Of a DNA stretch of 64,000 nt, positions 36,937-46,422 are shown in pieces. Position 1 is the first letter of the stretch. Each line of letters begins with the position of its first letter. The translations under genes and the position numbers were made by a program. Where the stretch lies: assembly GCA_040429635.1 (NCBI GenBank), contig CP158972.1, positions 1,684,001 to 1,748,000 of the forward strand, in the 5' to 3' direction. The DNA is from Tamlana crocina (GTDB lineage: Bacteria; Bacteroidota; Bacteroidia; Flavobacteriales; Flavobacteriaceae). Below the pieces are notes generated by a model, which was not told the DNA's origin, searched no databases, and saw nothing but the letters and a program-made list of their open reading frames with translations.

Positions 36937-37763
36937 TGTTTTCATCCCACAAGATTAGATTGTTTTGGTGGAACGAGGTAAAGATACAGGGCAAGGCTAA
37001 AGAAAACTACGGTGACCTTTTAGGGAAGTATTTGATTGAAAATATTTCAGGTAAGAAAGTAGTTTTTAGTTGGCCCAAAAAGTTTTATGTACATGATTTT
37101 TTTGCCCCGATTTACGTTACAGTTGGCAGTATTTTAACTCACGCAAACCATAAATGTGTGGTTTGGGGCAGCGGCATCGTTTCAAAAGAGTATCCGATAA
37201 AAAAGGCAAAATTTTTAGCGGTTCGAGGGCCACAAACCCGAAATCACTTAATCAGTCAGGGGTATAATGTGCCCGAAGTTTATGGGGATCCAGCCTTGCT
37301 TTTACCTCAATATTACAGCCCGAAAATTGAAAAAAAGTACGATATAGGCATTATTCCTCACTACAGCGATTTTAAAAAAGTAAAAGCGCATTATCAAAAT
37401 GAAAATGCCGTTCTACTGATTGATTTAATGACCAAGGATATTGAGGAAACCACGAACCAAATTTTGAAATGTAAAAAAGTGGTGTCTTCATCATTGCACG
37501 GGGTGATTGTAGCACATGCCTATGGCATACCTGCCGTATGGCAAAAGTTTTCAAACGATGTGTTTGGTGACGATATTAAATATCAGGACTATTTTGAGTC
37601 GGTGGGGATTGCACCTTACAAGCCCAATGTAATTTCATCGAAAATGAACACAGAACAACTATTGGAACTTTTTAATGGAAGAGAAGTGCTTCCGAAGCAA
37701 AAAAAAATAGAAGATATTTGTGAAAATTTAATGAGGGTTTGTCCGTTTAAAACGAAGTTGTAA
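36936..37763 (+). CDS. Polysaccharide pyruvyl transferase family protein (ExoV-like)
   Basis: A 275-residue cytoplasmic protein: IRLFWWNEVKIQGKAKENYGDLLGKYL-like start, VVWGSGIVSKEYP, FLAVRGPQTRNHLISQGY, YGDPALLLPQYY, then KKVVSSSLHGVIVAHAYGIP. The RGPxT and SSLHGxIxAxAYG motifs are those of PF04230 pyruvyl transferases such as ExoV. It would add a pyruvate ketal from PEP to a terminal sugar, giving negative charge. It is shorter than, and distinct from, the PF04230-like protein at 16936. Overlaps the neuB stop and directly abuts the next gene. Confidence 0.85.
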   Translation: MFSSHKIRLFWWNEVKIQGKAKENYGDLLGKYLIENISGKKVVFSWPKKFYVHDFFAPIYVTVGSILTHANHKCVVWGSGIVSKEYPIKKAKFLAVRGPQTRNHLISQGYNVPEVYGDPALLLPQYYSPKIEKKYDIGIIPHYSDFKKVKAHYQNENAVLLIDLMTKDIEETTNQILKCKKVVSSSLHGVIVAHAYGIPAVWQKFSNDVFGDDIKYQDYFESVGIAPYKPNVISSKMNTEQLLELFNGREVLPKQKKIEDICENLMRVCPFKTKL

Positions 37764-39158
37764 ATGAAGAAAAAAGTATTCATATTTTTTCCTGATGGTG
37801 TGGGGTTGCGGAATTTTGCTTTTACCGATTTCAAAACAATAGGTGAGGAAATGGGGTTCGATATTACCTATTGGAACAATACCATTTTTTCGTTAAAAGA
37901 TAATTTGGGTTTTCAAGAAGTAAAAATTGAAGACCATTCGGCGCATCCTCTTTTGCCCATTTATTCAAGGGCCAGAAAGCGGGCGGAACTCAATGTGTCG
38001 AGAGATAAATTCAACGATTCGGTTTACCCCACTTATAAATTCCCATTCAGTTACAAAGGCTTAAAAAATACCATCAAAAGTTTGTATGTAAAATGGTTGC
38101 TGGGGTTGTATTCTTCAGCAAAAGGCGTTGAAAAACTCAGGCGTAAAATCAACCAACTCGAGCGTTCCACTTCAAAATATAAGTATTGTAAAGCCCAGCT
38201 GGAAGAGTATAAACCTGACTTAATTTTTTGTACTACACAACGCGCCACACAATCCATAAGTGCGCTTTTAGCGGCAAAAGATTTGGGCATTCCAACCGTA
38301 GCATTTGTATATTCATGGGATAATGTGCCCAAAGCGATGCAAGTGGTCGAGACCAATTATTATTGCGTTTGGAGCGATTTGATGAAACAGCAAGTGCTGC
38401 AATATTATCCGTTTGTAAAGCCGGAACAGGTTTTTGTAACAGGCACCCCGCAGTTTGAGCCGCATTACAATGAAAATTTAAAACTAAGCAGAAAAGCTTT
38501 TTTTAAAGAGCACAACCTGGATTTTAACAAAAAATACATTTGCTTTTCGGGAGACGATATAACCACCTCACCGCTCGACCAGTTTTATTTGGAAGATTTG
38601 GCCAATGCTGTTCGAAATTTGAATTCAAAAGGATATAATCTGGGGATTATTTACAGAAAATGCCCCGTGGATTTTACCAATCGCTATAACGTGGTTATTG
38701 AAGAAAATAACGATATTATCGCTGTTTTAGACCCTATATGGAAACAAGTGGGCAACCAATGGAATCAAGTGTTGCCAACGCCCGAAGATTTTAAAATGTT
38801 GTACAACGTTTGTGAACATAGCGAGTTTGTAACCAATGTATGCTCATCAACCGTGTTCGATTTTGTAGCACACAACAAGCCTTGTATTTATTATAATTAC
38901 GAACAGCCCCAATTAAAAAAGGGCATTCGCGATATTGGTCAGAATTATAAATATGTTCATTTTAGGAGCATGCCCAGCAAAAAGGCAGTGGTATTCTGTA
39001 CCGATAAAGTTGATTTGGAAGCTTTAGTACAACAGATTGTAGATGCAAAATTGAGCAATGTAGAAGAATGTAAAACGTGGTATGAAATAGTAGTTGGAAA
39101 AACGCCTGCGGAAGCATCAAAAAATATTTGGAAATCCATAGATTCAATATTAAACTAA
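37764..39158 (+). CDS. GT-B-like surface carbohydrate biosynthesis protein
   Basis: A 464-residue cytoplasmic protein: KKKVFIFFPDGVGLRNFAFTD at the start, LIFCTTQRATQSISALLAAKD, then VAFVYSWDNVPKAMQVVETN, VFVTGTPQFEPHYN in the middle, and FVTNVCSSTVFDFVAHNKPC near residues 353-372. The last motif resembles the donor-site loop of GT-B enzymes acting on surface polysaccharide. I know of no characterised relative by name. It directly follows the pyruvyl transferase with no gap and is followed by a 308-bp gap. The context suggests a role in transfer of the nonulosonic acid, but this is inference only. Confidence 0.6.
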   Translation: MKKKVFIFFPDGVGLRNFAFTDFKTIGEEMGFDITYWNNTIFSLKDNLGFQEVKIEDHSAHPLLPIYSRARKRAELNVSRDKFNDSVYPTYKFPFSYKGLKNTIKSLYVKWLLGLYSSAKGVEKLRRKINQLERSTSKYKYCKAQLEEYKPDLIFCTTQRATQSISALLAAKDLGIPTVAFVYSWDNVPKAMQVVETNYYCVWSDLMKQQVLQYYPFVKPEQVFVTGTPQFEPHYNENLKLSRKAFFKEHNLDFNKKYICFSGDDITTSPLDQFYLEDLANAVRNLNSKGYNLGIIYRKCPVDFTNRYNVVIEENNDIIAVLDPIWKQVGNQWNQVLPTPEDFKMLYNVCEHSEFVTNVCSSTVFDFVAHNKPCIYYNYEQPQLKKGIRDIGQNYKYVHFRSMPSKKAVVFCTDKVDLEALVQQIVDAKLSNVEECKTWYEIVVGKTPAEASKNIWKSIDSILN

Positions 39159-39466
39159 AATCCTGCTATTCGTGTAATTTTACAAAAGATACACTAATAT
39201 TTTCGCATTGTGTTATAAAAATTATTTGTAAATACACTTTATGTCAGTAGCACAAAAAAGTTGTCACATCGAGCGGAGTCGAGATGTTTTTATAACCTTT
39301 CGACTCCGCTCAAGGTGACAGTATTAGTGAAATTTGAGAAAATGTGTAACCAATGGCATAAAAAAGATTAAACAATAAAAATTATTAGTGTTTTGATAGC
39401 TATCGGAAACGTGGCTTAAATGAACAGAAACGAAAGCGCATAGTTTTCAACTAAAGATTTTAACCA
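39159..39466. other. 308-bp gene-free gap inside the locus
   Basis: AT-rich, with no open frame that resembles a protein. It holds a complete palindromic repeat at 39262-39320. No convincing TAnnTTTG box was seen near the downstream gene. Confidence 0.7.
39262..39320 (+). repeat. Dispersed palindromic repeat, full copy
   Basis: The arms TGTCACATCGAGCGGAGTCG (39262) and CGACTCCGCTCAAGGTGACA (ending 39320) are inverted with about 20 of 23 bases matching, around a short AT-rich centre. It is the most regular copy in the window. Confidence 0.9.
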
Positions 39467-40615
39467 ATGAAAATAGGTTTCATAACATCCGAATATCCAC
39501 ACCCAAAAGTTAGCCATGCTGCTGGTATTGCCACAAGCATTAAAAATTTGGTTGAAGCCTTGGTTGAAATAGGTGCAAAAGTGACGGTTTTTGTGTATCA
39601 GCAGGACAGTGACGATGTTATTGAAGAAGAAGGCGTAAAAATTTACCTGATTAAGAAAAAGAGATATAAGTTTTGTACTTGGTATTTTTACCGCAAGCAC
39701 ATTCAAAATTATGTCAATAAGATTGTTTCAAAAGAGAATATCAATATTCTTGAAGCGGCCGATTGGACGGGCATTACCGCATTTATGAAATTTAATGTGC
39801 CATTGGTGATCCGTTTTCACGGTAGTGACGCCTACTTCTGCAAGTTGGATGGACGACAACAAAAGTTTAAAAACTTCATGTTCGAAAAACTGGCTTTAAA
39901 AGGCGCTTCGGCCTATATAGCCCCAACAACGTATGCAGGTGAAGAAACACGAAAGATTTTCGGATTGGACGCTAAAAAAATAAAAACCATCCATTACGGT
40001 TTGCAGCTCCAAAATTTTGAAAATGAATCGCCCGAAACGTATGATAGAAACACTATTTTATACATCGGCACCATCATCCGGAAAAAAGGCGTTTTGGAGT
40101 TGGCCGAAATATTCAATAAAGTGGTTGCCCAAAACCCAGTAGCCAAATTGGTTCTCATTGGGAGTGATGCCCCGGATATTAAAACTGGAGCACCTTCAAC
40201 GTACAAATTAATGGAACGTTTACTGTCGCCAGAAGCTAAACAACGGGTGGATTATTTAGGGAAAATTCCTTATTCAGAAGTCAAAACGCATATTAAGAAT
40301 GCTCATGTTTGCACATTCCCGAGTTTTGCAGAGACCTTGGGTATGGTAACGATAGAAAGCATGGCACTACAAAAAACCGTAGTGAACACCAGTATAGGCT
40401 GGGCACAAGAATTAATTGATGATGGTGTTGATGGTTTTTTAGTTCATCCCTCTAAAATTGATTCGTTTTCGGCTAGAGTCCTTCAATTGTTAAACAATGA
40501 AGACCTGTGCCGAAATTTTGGGAAAGCGGCGAGACTTAAAGTTGAGGAACGATTCGATATCAAAGAAATAGCCGAAATCAACATAGAATATTATAATAGT
40601 ATTTTGAACAGATGA
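39467..40615 (+). CDS. Family 4 glycosyltransferase
   Basis: A 382-residue GT-B enzyme: IGFITSEYPHPKVSHAAGIA at the start, NILEAADWTGITAFMKF, VIRFHGSDAYFC, then NTILYIGTIIRKKGVLELAE in the donor domain and FPSFAETLGMVTIESMALQK. These are the standard GT4 motifs (nucleotide-binding loop and E-x7-E). It begins a new block of overlapping glycosyltransferase genes after the 308-bp gap and overlaps the next start by four bases (ATGA). Confidence 0.92.
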   Translation: MKIGFITSEYPHPKVSHAAGIATSIKNLVEALVEIGAKVTVFVYQQDSDDVIEEEGVKIYLIKKKRYKFCTWYFYRKHIQNYVNKIVSKENINILEAADWTGITAFMKFNVPLVIRFHGSDAYFCKLDGRQQKFKNFMFEKLALKGASAYIAPTTYAGEETRKIFGLDAKKIKTIHYGLQLQNFENESPETYDRNTILYIGTIIRKKGVLELAEIFNKVVAQNPVAKLVLIGSDAPDIKTGAPSTYKLMERLLSPEAKQRVDYLGKIPYSEVKTHIKNAHVCTFPSFAETLGMVTIESMALQKTVVNTSIGWAQELIDDGVDGFLVHPSKIDSFSARVLQLLNNEDLCRNFGKAARLKVEERFDIKEIAEINIEYYNSILNR

Positions 40616-42150
40616 TTGTATTGGTGCACGAAAATAATAGGCCGCTGCAGGTTTTGGATACTTCGTTGAACGAAGTAAAGTTTTCAGTTGCGTCTTCAAT
40701 TACAGATACCATGTTTGTATTGGCCAAAACATTTCCAGACGATATTATTATGTGGTGTCATAAAACCTATGTTAAATATATCAGTACATCTGAAATTTCT
40801 AATATTTTTCACCACAAGCAAATCATGGCCTCGTTTTCGGTATCTAAAACAAGTTATATACCCAAAGCTATTGGTTTTATTGACCAGTCGGTATTTGTTA
40901 ATGTAAAGTACGATGTAAGTTATCCCACTTGGTTAATGAGCAGTGATGTGGGCGGTGTTTCGGCCGAATTTTTAAATACCATAATTAGTATCAAACGCCA
41001 TAGAAGCTTTGATTATTTTTTAAATTCATTGGCTAAATTGGCCATGCCCAAGGGGTTGTTTTGTTATTCGGAACCGCGACTTTTAAAAGCGATACCATCA
41101 CAAACTATTAGGGCTAAAAGCGCTTCAAATATTGAATTGTTTAAGTTTAGTAAACAGCATTATAAATGGTTTTGGACGTTTATGTTGCTGCTATGTCATA
41201 TTCTTTATCGTAAGCGTTTCCCTTTATTGCCGTTTGTCCTTTCTCTTTTTTATCGGAAACAGCGTATTTTTTTTCAAAATTTAAAAGTACAGTCTTCGAA
41301 AGTTGTAGTTAATAAAAGGGAAATAGATGTTATTATACCCACTATTGGGCGAAAGGAACATCTTTATGACGTTTTGAAAGACCTGGCCGCTCAAACGCTA
41401 CTGCCCAAAAATGTCATTATAGTAGAACAGAATCCTTCGGAAGGAAGCGTTTCAGAATTAGATTTTTTAACTGAAGACAATTGGCCGTTTATAATCAAGC
41501 ATGTGTTCACCCACCAAACCGGAGCCTGCAATGCTCGAAATATTGCTTTAGACCTCGTGGAAAGCGAATGGGTATTTTTAAATGACGACGATAATAGGTT
41601 TGAAGTTCATTTGTTGAAAAGTGTTTTTGAAAAAATCGAACAGTATGGAGTTGATGTTTTAACCACAGAATACCTTCAAAAGGGTGAAACATTGCCACGT
41701 CAGTATAATTATACACACCAGACAGGTATTTTTGGTTCGGGCTGCAGTGTTGTGAAAACTGAGAGTTTAAAAGATATTCGTTTTAATATGGCTTTGGAAT
41801 TTGGCTATGGAGAAGATACCGATTTTGGAAGACAGTTAAGAAATAGTGGCAACGATGTTATTTTTTTTCCTGATTTAAAGATTGTTCACCTCAAGGCCCC
41901 GATGGGAGGGTTTAGAACAAAATTTTTCCATCCATGGGAGACGGAAAAGGTGCAGCCTAAACCCTCGCCAACAGTAATGTACGTTAGGAAAAAGTTTTAT
42001 ACCCACGAACAATTTTTAGGGTTTAAATGTATTTCTTTTTTTAGATTTTGTTCGCAACAAAAAAATAAAAATCCGTTTTTTTATTTTTCTAAATTTATAC
42101 GAGATTGGAAGCTAAGTATATTTTGGGCTGATAAATTAGAGCAACAATAA
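40612..42150 (+). CDS. Two-part protein: unknown N-terminal region plus GT2 domain
   Basis: A 512-residue protein. Residues 1 to about 230 match no family I recognise; they include VLVHENNRPLQVLD at the start and a hydrophobic segment near 185-215 (WFWTFMLLLCHILY, then FPLLPFVLSLFY). From about residue 240 a GT2 domain follows: IDVIIPTIGRKEHLYDVLKD, VIIVEQNPSEGS, HQTGACNARNIALD, metal-site WVFLNDDDNRFE, and FGYGEDTDFGRQLRNSG. The C-terminus is aromatic-rich. Overlaps the preceding gene as ATGA. The N-terminal part could be a second catalytic or acceptor-binding domain. Confidence 0.75.
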   Translation: MIVLVHENNRPLQVLDTSLNEVKFSVASSITDTMFVLAKTFPDDIIMWCHKTYVKYISTSEISNIFHHKQIMASFSVSKTSYIPKAIGFIDQSVFVNVKYDVSYPTWLMSSDVGGVSAEFLNTIISIKRHRSFDYFLNSLAKLAMPKGLFCYSEPRLLKAIPSQTIRAKSASNIELFKFSKQHYKWFWTFMLLLCHILYRKRFPLLPFVLSLFYRKQRIFFQNLKVQSSKVVVNKREIDVIIPTIGRKEHLYDVLKDLAAQTLLPKNVIIVEQNPSEGSVSELDFLTEDNWPFIIKHVFTHQTGACNARNIALDLVESEWVFLNDDDNRFEVHLLKSVFEKIEQYGVDVLTTEYLQKGETLPRQYNYTHQTGIFGSGCSVVKTESLKDIRFNMALEFGYGEDTDFGRQLRNSGNDVIFFPDLKIVHLKAPMGGFRTKFFHPWETEKVQPKPSPTVMYVRKKFYTHEQFLGFKCISFFRFCSQQKNKNPFFYFSKFIRDWKLSIFWADKLEQQ

Positions 42151-42164
42151 TATTATATTCTTAA

Positions 42165-43232
42165 ATGGCTAAATGTGTTTTTATCGCTTTTTCACTAAAT
42201 AACAGTTCGGTGTCCGATTATTTTACAGATTTGGCAAATACTTTTTCAAAAAAATATAAGGTATTGGTTTTTACTGATGTAAAAACGGCCCAAAATACAT
42301 TGAGCCGTGATGTTATTGTTAAATATTGGCCATCTGGTCGCCCCACTCAAGTAAAAGATTTTATTTTCTTTTTCAAAGAAATAAGAAAGTTCAAGCCAAG
42401 TATATGTATTTCGGTTTTTGGAGCGGTTAACGTTTTTTTAATTATTGGTTTTATAACAAGAGTAAAGGCAAGAATAGCTTGGGTAAGGACATTAAGCACT
42501 CAATTTCCACAGCGTAAGATATTGCTTTTTAGAAAAGCATTGGTATATAAATTGGCCACTAACATTATTGCTAATTCTAAGGCAACTAAGTTTGATGTTT
42601 CAGAACAATATTTTGTGAATAAAAATAAAATCAATGTAATACCTAATGCAGTTAGAGATTATAATTCGGTATTGCCAGAAATTAAAACGGACAGAAATAA
42701 GATAGTTTATGTAGGCAGGCTTCATCCATCAAAAGGAGTAGATGTGTTATTGAGGGCACTAGCAATACTAATTAAAACTAGTCCCCATGTTAATTTGGAT
42801 ATTATAGGGGCGGGAAGCATGAGAAGCGAATTAGAATTATTGGTTGATAATTTGAAACTAAAAAACAGAGTTTCCTTTCTTGGGGCAAAAAGTAAAAATG
42901 AAGTTTTAAGGCGCCTAAAGGGGGCGTATTGTTCTGTCGTCCCTAGTTATTCCGAAGCTTTCGGTTTTACAGTGATAGAGGCCATGAGTGTTGGTACATG
43001 TGTTATCGGGACAAATAATACAGGGATAAAAGAAACTATACAAGATAACAAGACAGGTCTGTTGTTTGAAACGGGAGACCATGAAATGCTTGCCGAAAAA
43101 TTGAGGCATATTTATTCCAATCAAAATTTTAGGGATAAATTGGCTTTAAATGGTTATAGAAGCTTTTTAAAGTTTTATGAGGTAAGCGAACGTGTAAAAC
43201 AAGATTTTATATTTTTTGAAGATTACATGTGA
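42165..43232 (+). CDS. Family 4 glycosyltransferase
   Basis: A 355-residue GT-B enzyme: ICISVFGAVNVFLIIGFITR in the N-terminal domain, NIIANSKATKFDVSEQYFV and INVIPNAVRDYNSV at the domain linker, IVYVGRLHPSKGVDVLLRAL, and VVPSYSEAFGFTVIEAMSVG with GTNNTGIKETI in the donor site. Fourteen bases follow the preceding stop. A 37-bp gap follows. Donor unknown. Confidence 0.92.
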   Translation: MAKCVFIAFSLNNSSVSDYFTDLANTFSKKYKVLVFTDVKTAQNTLSRDVIVKYWPSGRPTQVKDFIFFFKEIRKFKPSICISVFGAVNVFLIIGFITRVKARIAWVRTLSTQFPQRKILLFRKALVYKLATNIIANSKATKFDVSEQYFVNKNKINVIPNAVRDYNSVLPEIKTDRNKIVYVGRLHPSKGVDVLLRALAILIKTSPHVNLDIIGAGSMRSELELLVDNLKLKNRVSFLGAKSKNEVLRRLKGAYCSVVPSYSEAFGFTVIEAMSVGTCVIGTNNTGIKETIQDNKTGLLFETGDHEMLAEKLRHIYSNQNFRDKLALNGYRSFLKFYEVSERVKQDFIFFEDYM

Positions 43233-43269
43233 ATTTAGAGAGTGAATTAAGGTGGAATTTTAAAAATTA

Positions 43270-44313
43270 GTGCTTAAACTTTATACAAACATATCGTTGT
43301 TAACCGATGCCAACCGAAGCAAAGTGTTTCCGTTGCTGTTCGATTTGCATTATGTTAAAAATGAGGAAGTGCTTGATTTTTATGAGTTGGTCGATACGAT
43401 TTTAGATTGTGATATCGTTGTGTTTCCCATTGATTATGGTTCGTTTTTTAAAAATGAAAAAGCATTTCAAAGGTTATTAACCGAAGCCCAAAAATACAAA
43501 AAGCCAATTTGGTTGTACACGGCGGGCGATTTTGGTTTCACCGTACACATTCCCAATAGTTATAATTTTAGGTTGGGCGGCTTTCATTCTAAGTTAAGTG
43601 ATAACACATTTGTAATGCCGTCGTTTATAAATGACCCTTTTGAAACGGCTTTAAAAACGTCTTTTTCCGTAGTAAAAAAAGAAGAAAAACCGAGTGTAGG
43701 CTTTGTGGGGCATGCCAAAACGGGTGTTATAAAACACCTAAAATCGGTTTTAAGCCATTTAAAATTTCGATTTAAATTTATGCTGAAAACGACTTATTTT
43801 GATAAACAACCTTTTTATCCTTCGGGTATAAAACGGGCACAATACCTTAATATGTTAAAACGTAGCGAAAATCTCCAAACCAATTTTATTTTAAGGAATA
43901 ACTATCGTGCAGGAGCTAAAGACCAAAAGGCCAAAGCACGAACCACCACAGAATTCTACAACAATATTTTCTATAATTTGTACACGTTTTGTATCCGAGG
44001 TGTCGGCAATTTTTCGGTACGGTTTTATGAAACCTTGGCCGTGGGACGTATACCTATTTTGTTGAATACCGATTGTAGGCTGCCTTTATCGAATCTAATC
44101 GACTGGAATAAACATGCCGTAATTTTAGACGCGTCAAGTAAAGTGAGTTTAGAGCAACAAATATTGCAATTTCATGAAGCGAAAAGCCATGAAGAGCTGT
44201 CTGAAATTCAAAAAAGCAACCGATTGCTTTGGGAAACCCACTTAAGAAGGCATAGTTACTTTATAAAAGTACATGATATATTTGTAGAGCAATTAAAACC
44301 TAAGCATGCCTAA
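43270..44313 (+). CDS. Exostosin-like (GT47-type) glycosyltransferase
   Basis: A 347-residue protein starting at a GTG; an ATG is absent nearby and the GTG directly precedes LKLYTNISLLT. The middle has SVGFVGHAKTGVIKHL, and residues about 225-275 contain YTFCIRGVGNFSVRFYETLA, then VGRIPILLNTDCRLPL and LIDWNKHAVI, the signature of the exostosin/GT47 family (PF03016). In animals and plants this family makes heparan sulfate and cell-wall glycans; bacterial members occur in capsule and O-antigen loci. No signal peptide. It overlaps the next gene by eight bases. Confidence 0.8.
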   Translation: MLKLYTNISLLTDANRSKVFPLLFDLHYVKNEEVLDFYELVDTILDCDIVVFPIDYGSFFKNEKAFQRLLTEAQKYKKPIWLYTAGDFGFTVHIPNSYNFRLGGFHSKLSDNTFVMPSFINDPFETALKTSFSVVKKEEKPSVGFVGHAKTGVIKHLKSVLSHLKFRFKFMLKTTYFDKQPFYPSGIKRAQYLNMLKRSENLQTNFILRNNYRAGAKDQKAKARTTTEFYNNIFYNLYTFCIRGVGNFSVRFYETLAVGRIPILLNTDCRLPLSNLIDWNKHAVILDASSKVSLEQQILQFHEAKSHEELSEIQKSNRLLWETHLRRHSYFIKVHDIFVEQLKPKHA

Positions 44314-45307
44314 ATCATTTACACTTATAGTTTGTACTTATATGCGGCCCAAACCGCTCTTGAATTTATTGAGGTCGGTAAACCAGCAAACTTTATATCC
44401 CAACGACATTTTAATTGTTGACGGATCTACAAATAACGAAACTGAAACAATTTTAAAGAAGGATACTTTTAAAAATCTACATTATTTTAAGGTAGAAGAA
44501 CAGGATAGAGGGCTCACAAAACAACGAAATTTTGGAATTAAGAAAGTTTCACCCGACTCAGAAATCATATGTTTTTTGGATGATGATACGGTTTTAGAAA
44601 AAAGTTATTTTGAAAACTTAATAGGGACTTACAGTCAAAAAGAAGATGCTTTGGCTGTTGGTGGTTACATTTCTAATGAAGTAAAATGGGAAAGGGCAGA
44701 TAGTCAAATCAATCCGAATAAATTTTATTTTGATGGTTGGATGCGGGAGGAGCCTTCTCGGTTTAAATTAAGAGGTAAAATAGGGTTATTGCCCGATGTG
44801 CCCCCCGGATTTATGCCTAGCTTTTCACACGGTCGTTCCATTGGGTTCATACCGCCTTCCAATAAAATTTATGAGGTAGAACTGCTTATGGGAGGGGTGG
44901 CTTCGTATAAAAAAGAAGTGTTTGATACAATACGTTTTTCAAGTTATTTTGAAGGGTATGGTTTGTATGAGGATGCCGACTTTTCATTAAGGCTAGCAAA
45001 ACTCGGGAAATTATATGTGAACACTTCCGCTCGATTAAACCATTACCATAACCAATCTGGCCGCCCCAACACATTTAAATATGGAAAAATGGTTGTTCGG
45101 AACGGTTGGTATGTTTGGCGGGTAAAATACCCATTGCCAAACTTGAAAGCAAGATTGAAATGGAATGCGACTGTAGGCTTATTAACTTTTGTCAGGCTGA
45201 TAAATACTTTTACGACAAGAAAAAGAAAAGCGGCGCTTACTGAAGGTTTTGGGCGTATTGTAGGCTGGTGTTCAATACTTATTGATAAACCAAAAACGGA
45301 GGCATGA
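44306..45307 (+). CDS. Family 2 glycosyltransferase
   Basis: A 333-residue GT-A enzyme: FTLIVCTYMRPKPLLNLLRS, ILIVDGSTNNET, GLTKQRNFGIKKV, metal-site IICFLDDDTVLEKSYFENL, and GLYEDADFSLRLAKLGKLY in the acceptor half. The middle contains an unusual Pro/Phe-rich insert (LLPDVPPGFMPSFSHGRSIG). The stop overlaps the next start (ATGA). Confidence 0.9.
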   Translation: MPKSFTLIVCTYMRPKPLLNLLRSVNQQTLYPNDILIVDGSTNNETETILKKDTFKNLHYFKVEEQDRGLTKQRNFGIKKVSPDSEIICFLDDDTVLEKSYFENLIGTYSQKEDALAVGGYISNEVKWERADSQINPNKFYFDGWMREEPSRFKLRGKIGLLPDVPPGFMPSFSHGRSIGFIPPSNKIYEVELLMGGVASYKKEVFDTIRFSSYFEGYGLYEDADFSLRLAKLGKLYVNTSARLNHYHNQSGRPNTFKYGKMVVRNGWYVWRVKYPLPNLKARLKWNATVGLLTFVRLINTFTTRKRKAALTEGFGRIVGWCSILIDKPKTEA

Positions 45308-46422
45308 AATTCTTAATCATCACACATGTCGAGCACAAATCAAATGGTACAAGCTTTTCTGCCTATGCGCCGTATGTTCGCGAAATGAATCTTTGGTTAA
45401 AACATGTCGAAAATCTTACAATTGTTGCGCCACAAACTTCAAAAATTAAATCGGAAATTGATTTAGATTACAAACATGAAAATATCAAATTTAACGAGAT
45501 TCCCTCTATTCAATTCACCGATTTAAAAAATGCGTTTGTTTCACTTTTTAAAATCCCTATTATTCTAATCGGCATTTACAAAGCCTGTAATAAAGCTGAC
45601 CACATCCACCTACGTTGCCCTGGAAACATTGGTTTGTTGGGCTGTTTGGTGCAAATCTTTTTTCCGAAAAAAAACAAAACGGCCAAATATGCTGGAAATT
45701 GGGACCCAAACGCAAAACAACCGCTTAGTTATAGAATTCAAAAATGGATGTTGAGCAACACGTTTTTAACAAAAAATATGTCGGTGTTGGTTTACGGGAA
45801 TTGGGAAAACCAAACCCAAAACATCAAACCGTTTTTTACGGCCACTTTCAAAGAAAATGAAATAGAACCCATAGAACCACGTGATTATTCAGGCGGCTTG
45901 CAATTTGTTTTTGTCGGCACTTTGGTTGAAGGCAAACGCCCATCATTGGCGATTCAAATTATTGAAAGGCTGCAAGAAAAAGGGAAAAAAGTCCGTTTGG
46001 ACATTTTTGGCGATGGTGTTTTAAGGGGAGATTTAGAGGATTATGTGAAAACCAAAGGTTTAAATCATATTATCCAATTCCATGGAAACCAAGAAAAACA
46101 AAAAGTAAAAAACGTTTTAAAGCGAGCTCACTTTTTAATATTGCCATCAAAGTCTGAAGGCTGGCCTAAAGTAATTGCAGAAGCCATGTTTTTTGGAACC
46201 ATTCCCATAGCGACCTCAATTTCTTGTTTGCCAGATATGCTGGGTTTTGGAAATCGGGGTATTTTAATAAAACTCGATTTGGATGCTGCATTAGAAGAAA
46301 TAGAAAGGCATTTAAATGACACCGAAAACTTAAAACAGGTGTCGAAAAATGCCGCGAATTGGTCGCAAAACTATACCTTAGACTTTTTTGAAACTGAAAT
46401 TGTTAAACTCTTAAAAGCTTAA
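45304..46422 (+). CDS. Family 4 glycosyltransferase
   Basis: A 372-residue GT-B enzyme: KFLIITHVEHKSNGTSFSAY at the start, HIHLRCPGNIGLLGCLVQIF, YAGNWDPNAKQPLS, then LQFVFVGTLVEGKRPSLAIQ and LPSKSEGWPKVIAEAMFFGT. These match GT4. The LRCPGN segment recurs in flavobacterial capsule enzymes. Coupled to both neighbours by ATGA and TAATG overlaps. Confidence 0.9.
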   Translation: MKFLIITHVEHKSNGTSFSAYAPYVREMNLWLKHVENLTIVAPQTSKIKSEIDLDYKHENIKFNEIPSIQFTDLKNAFVSLFKIPIILIGIYKACNKADHIHLRCPGNIGLLGCLVQIFFPKKNKTAKYAGNWDPNAKQPLSYRIQKWMLSNTFLTKNMSVLVYGNWENQTQNIKPFFTATFKENEIEPIEPRDYSGGLQFVFVGTLVEGKRPSLAIQIIERLQEKGKKVRLDIFGDGVLRGDLEDYVKTKGLNHIIQFHGNQEKQKVKNVLKRAHFLILPSKSEGWPKVIAEAMFFGTIPIATSISCLPDMLGFGNRGILIKLDLDAALEEIERHLNDTENLKQVSKNAANWSQNYTLDFFETEIVKLLKA

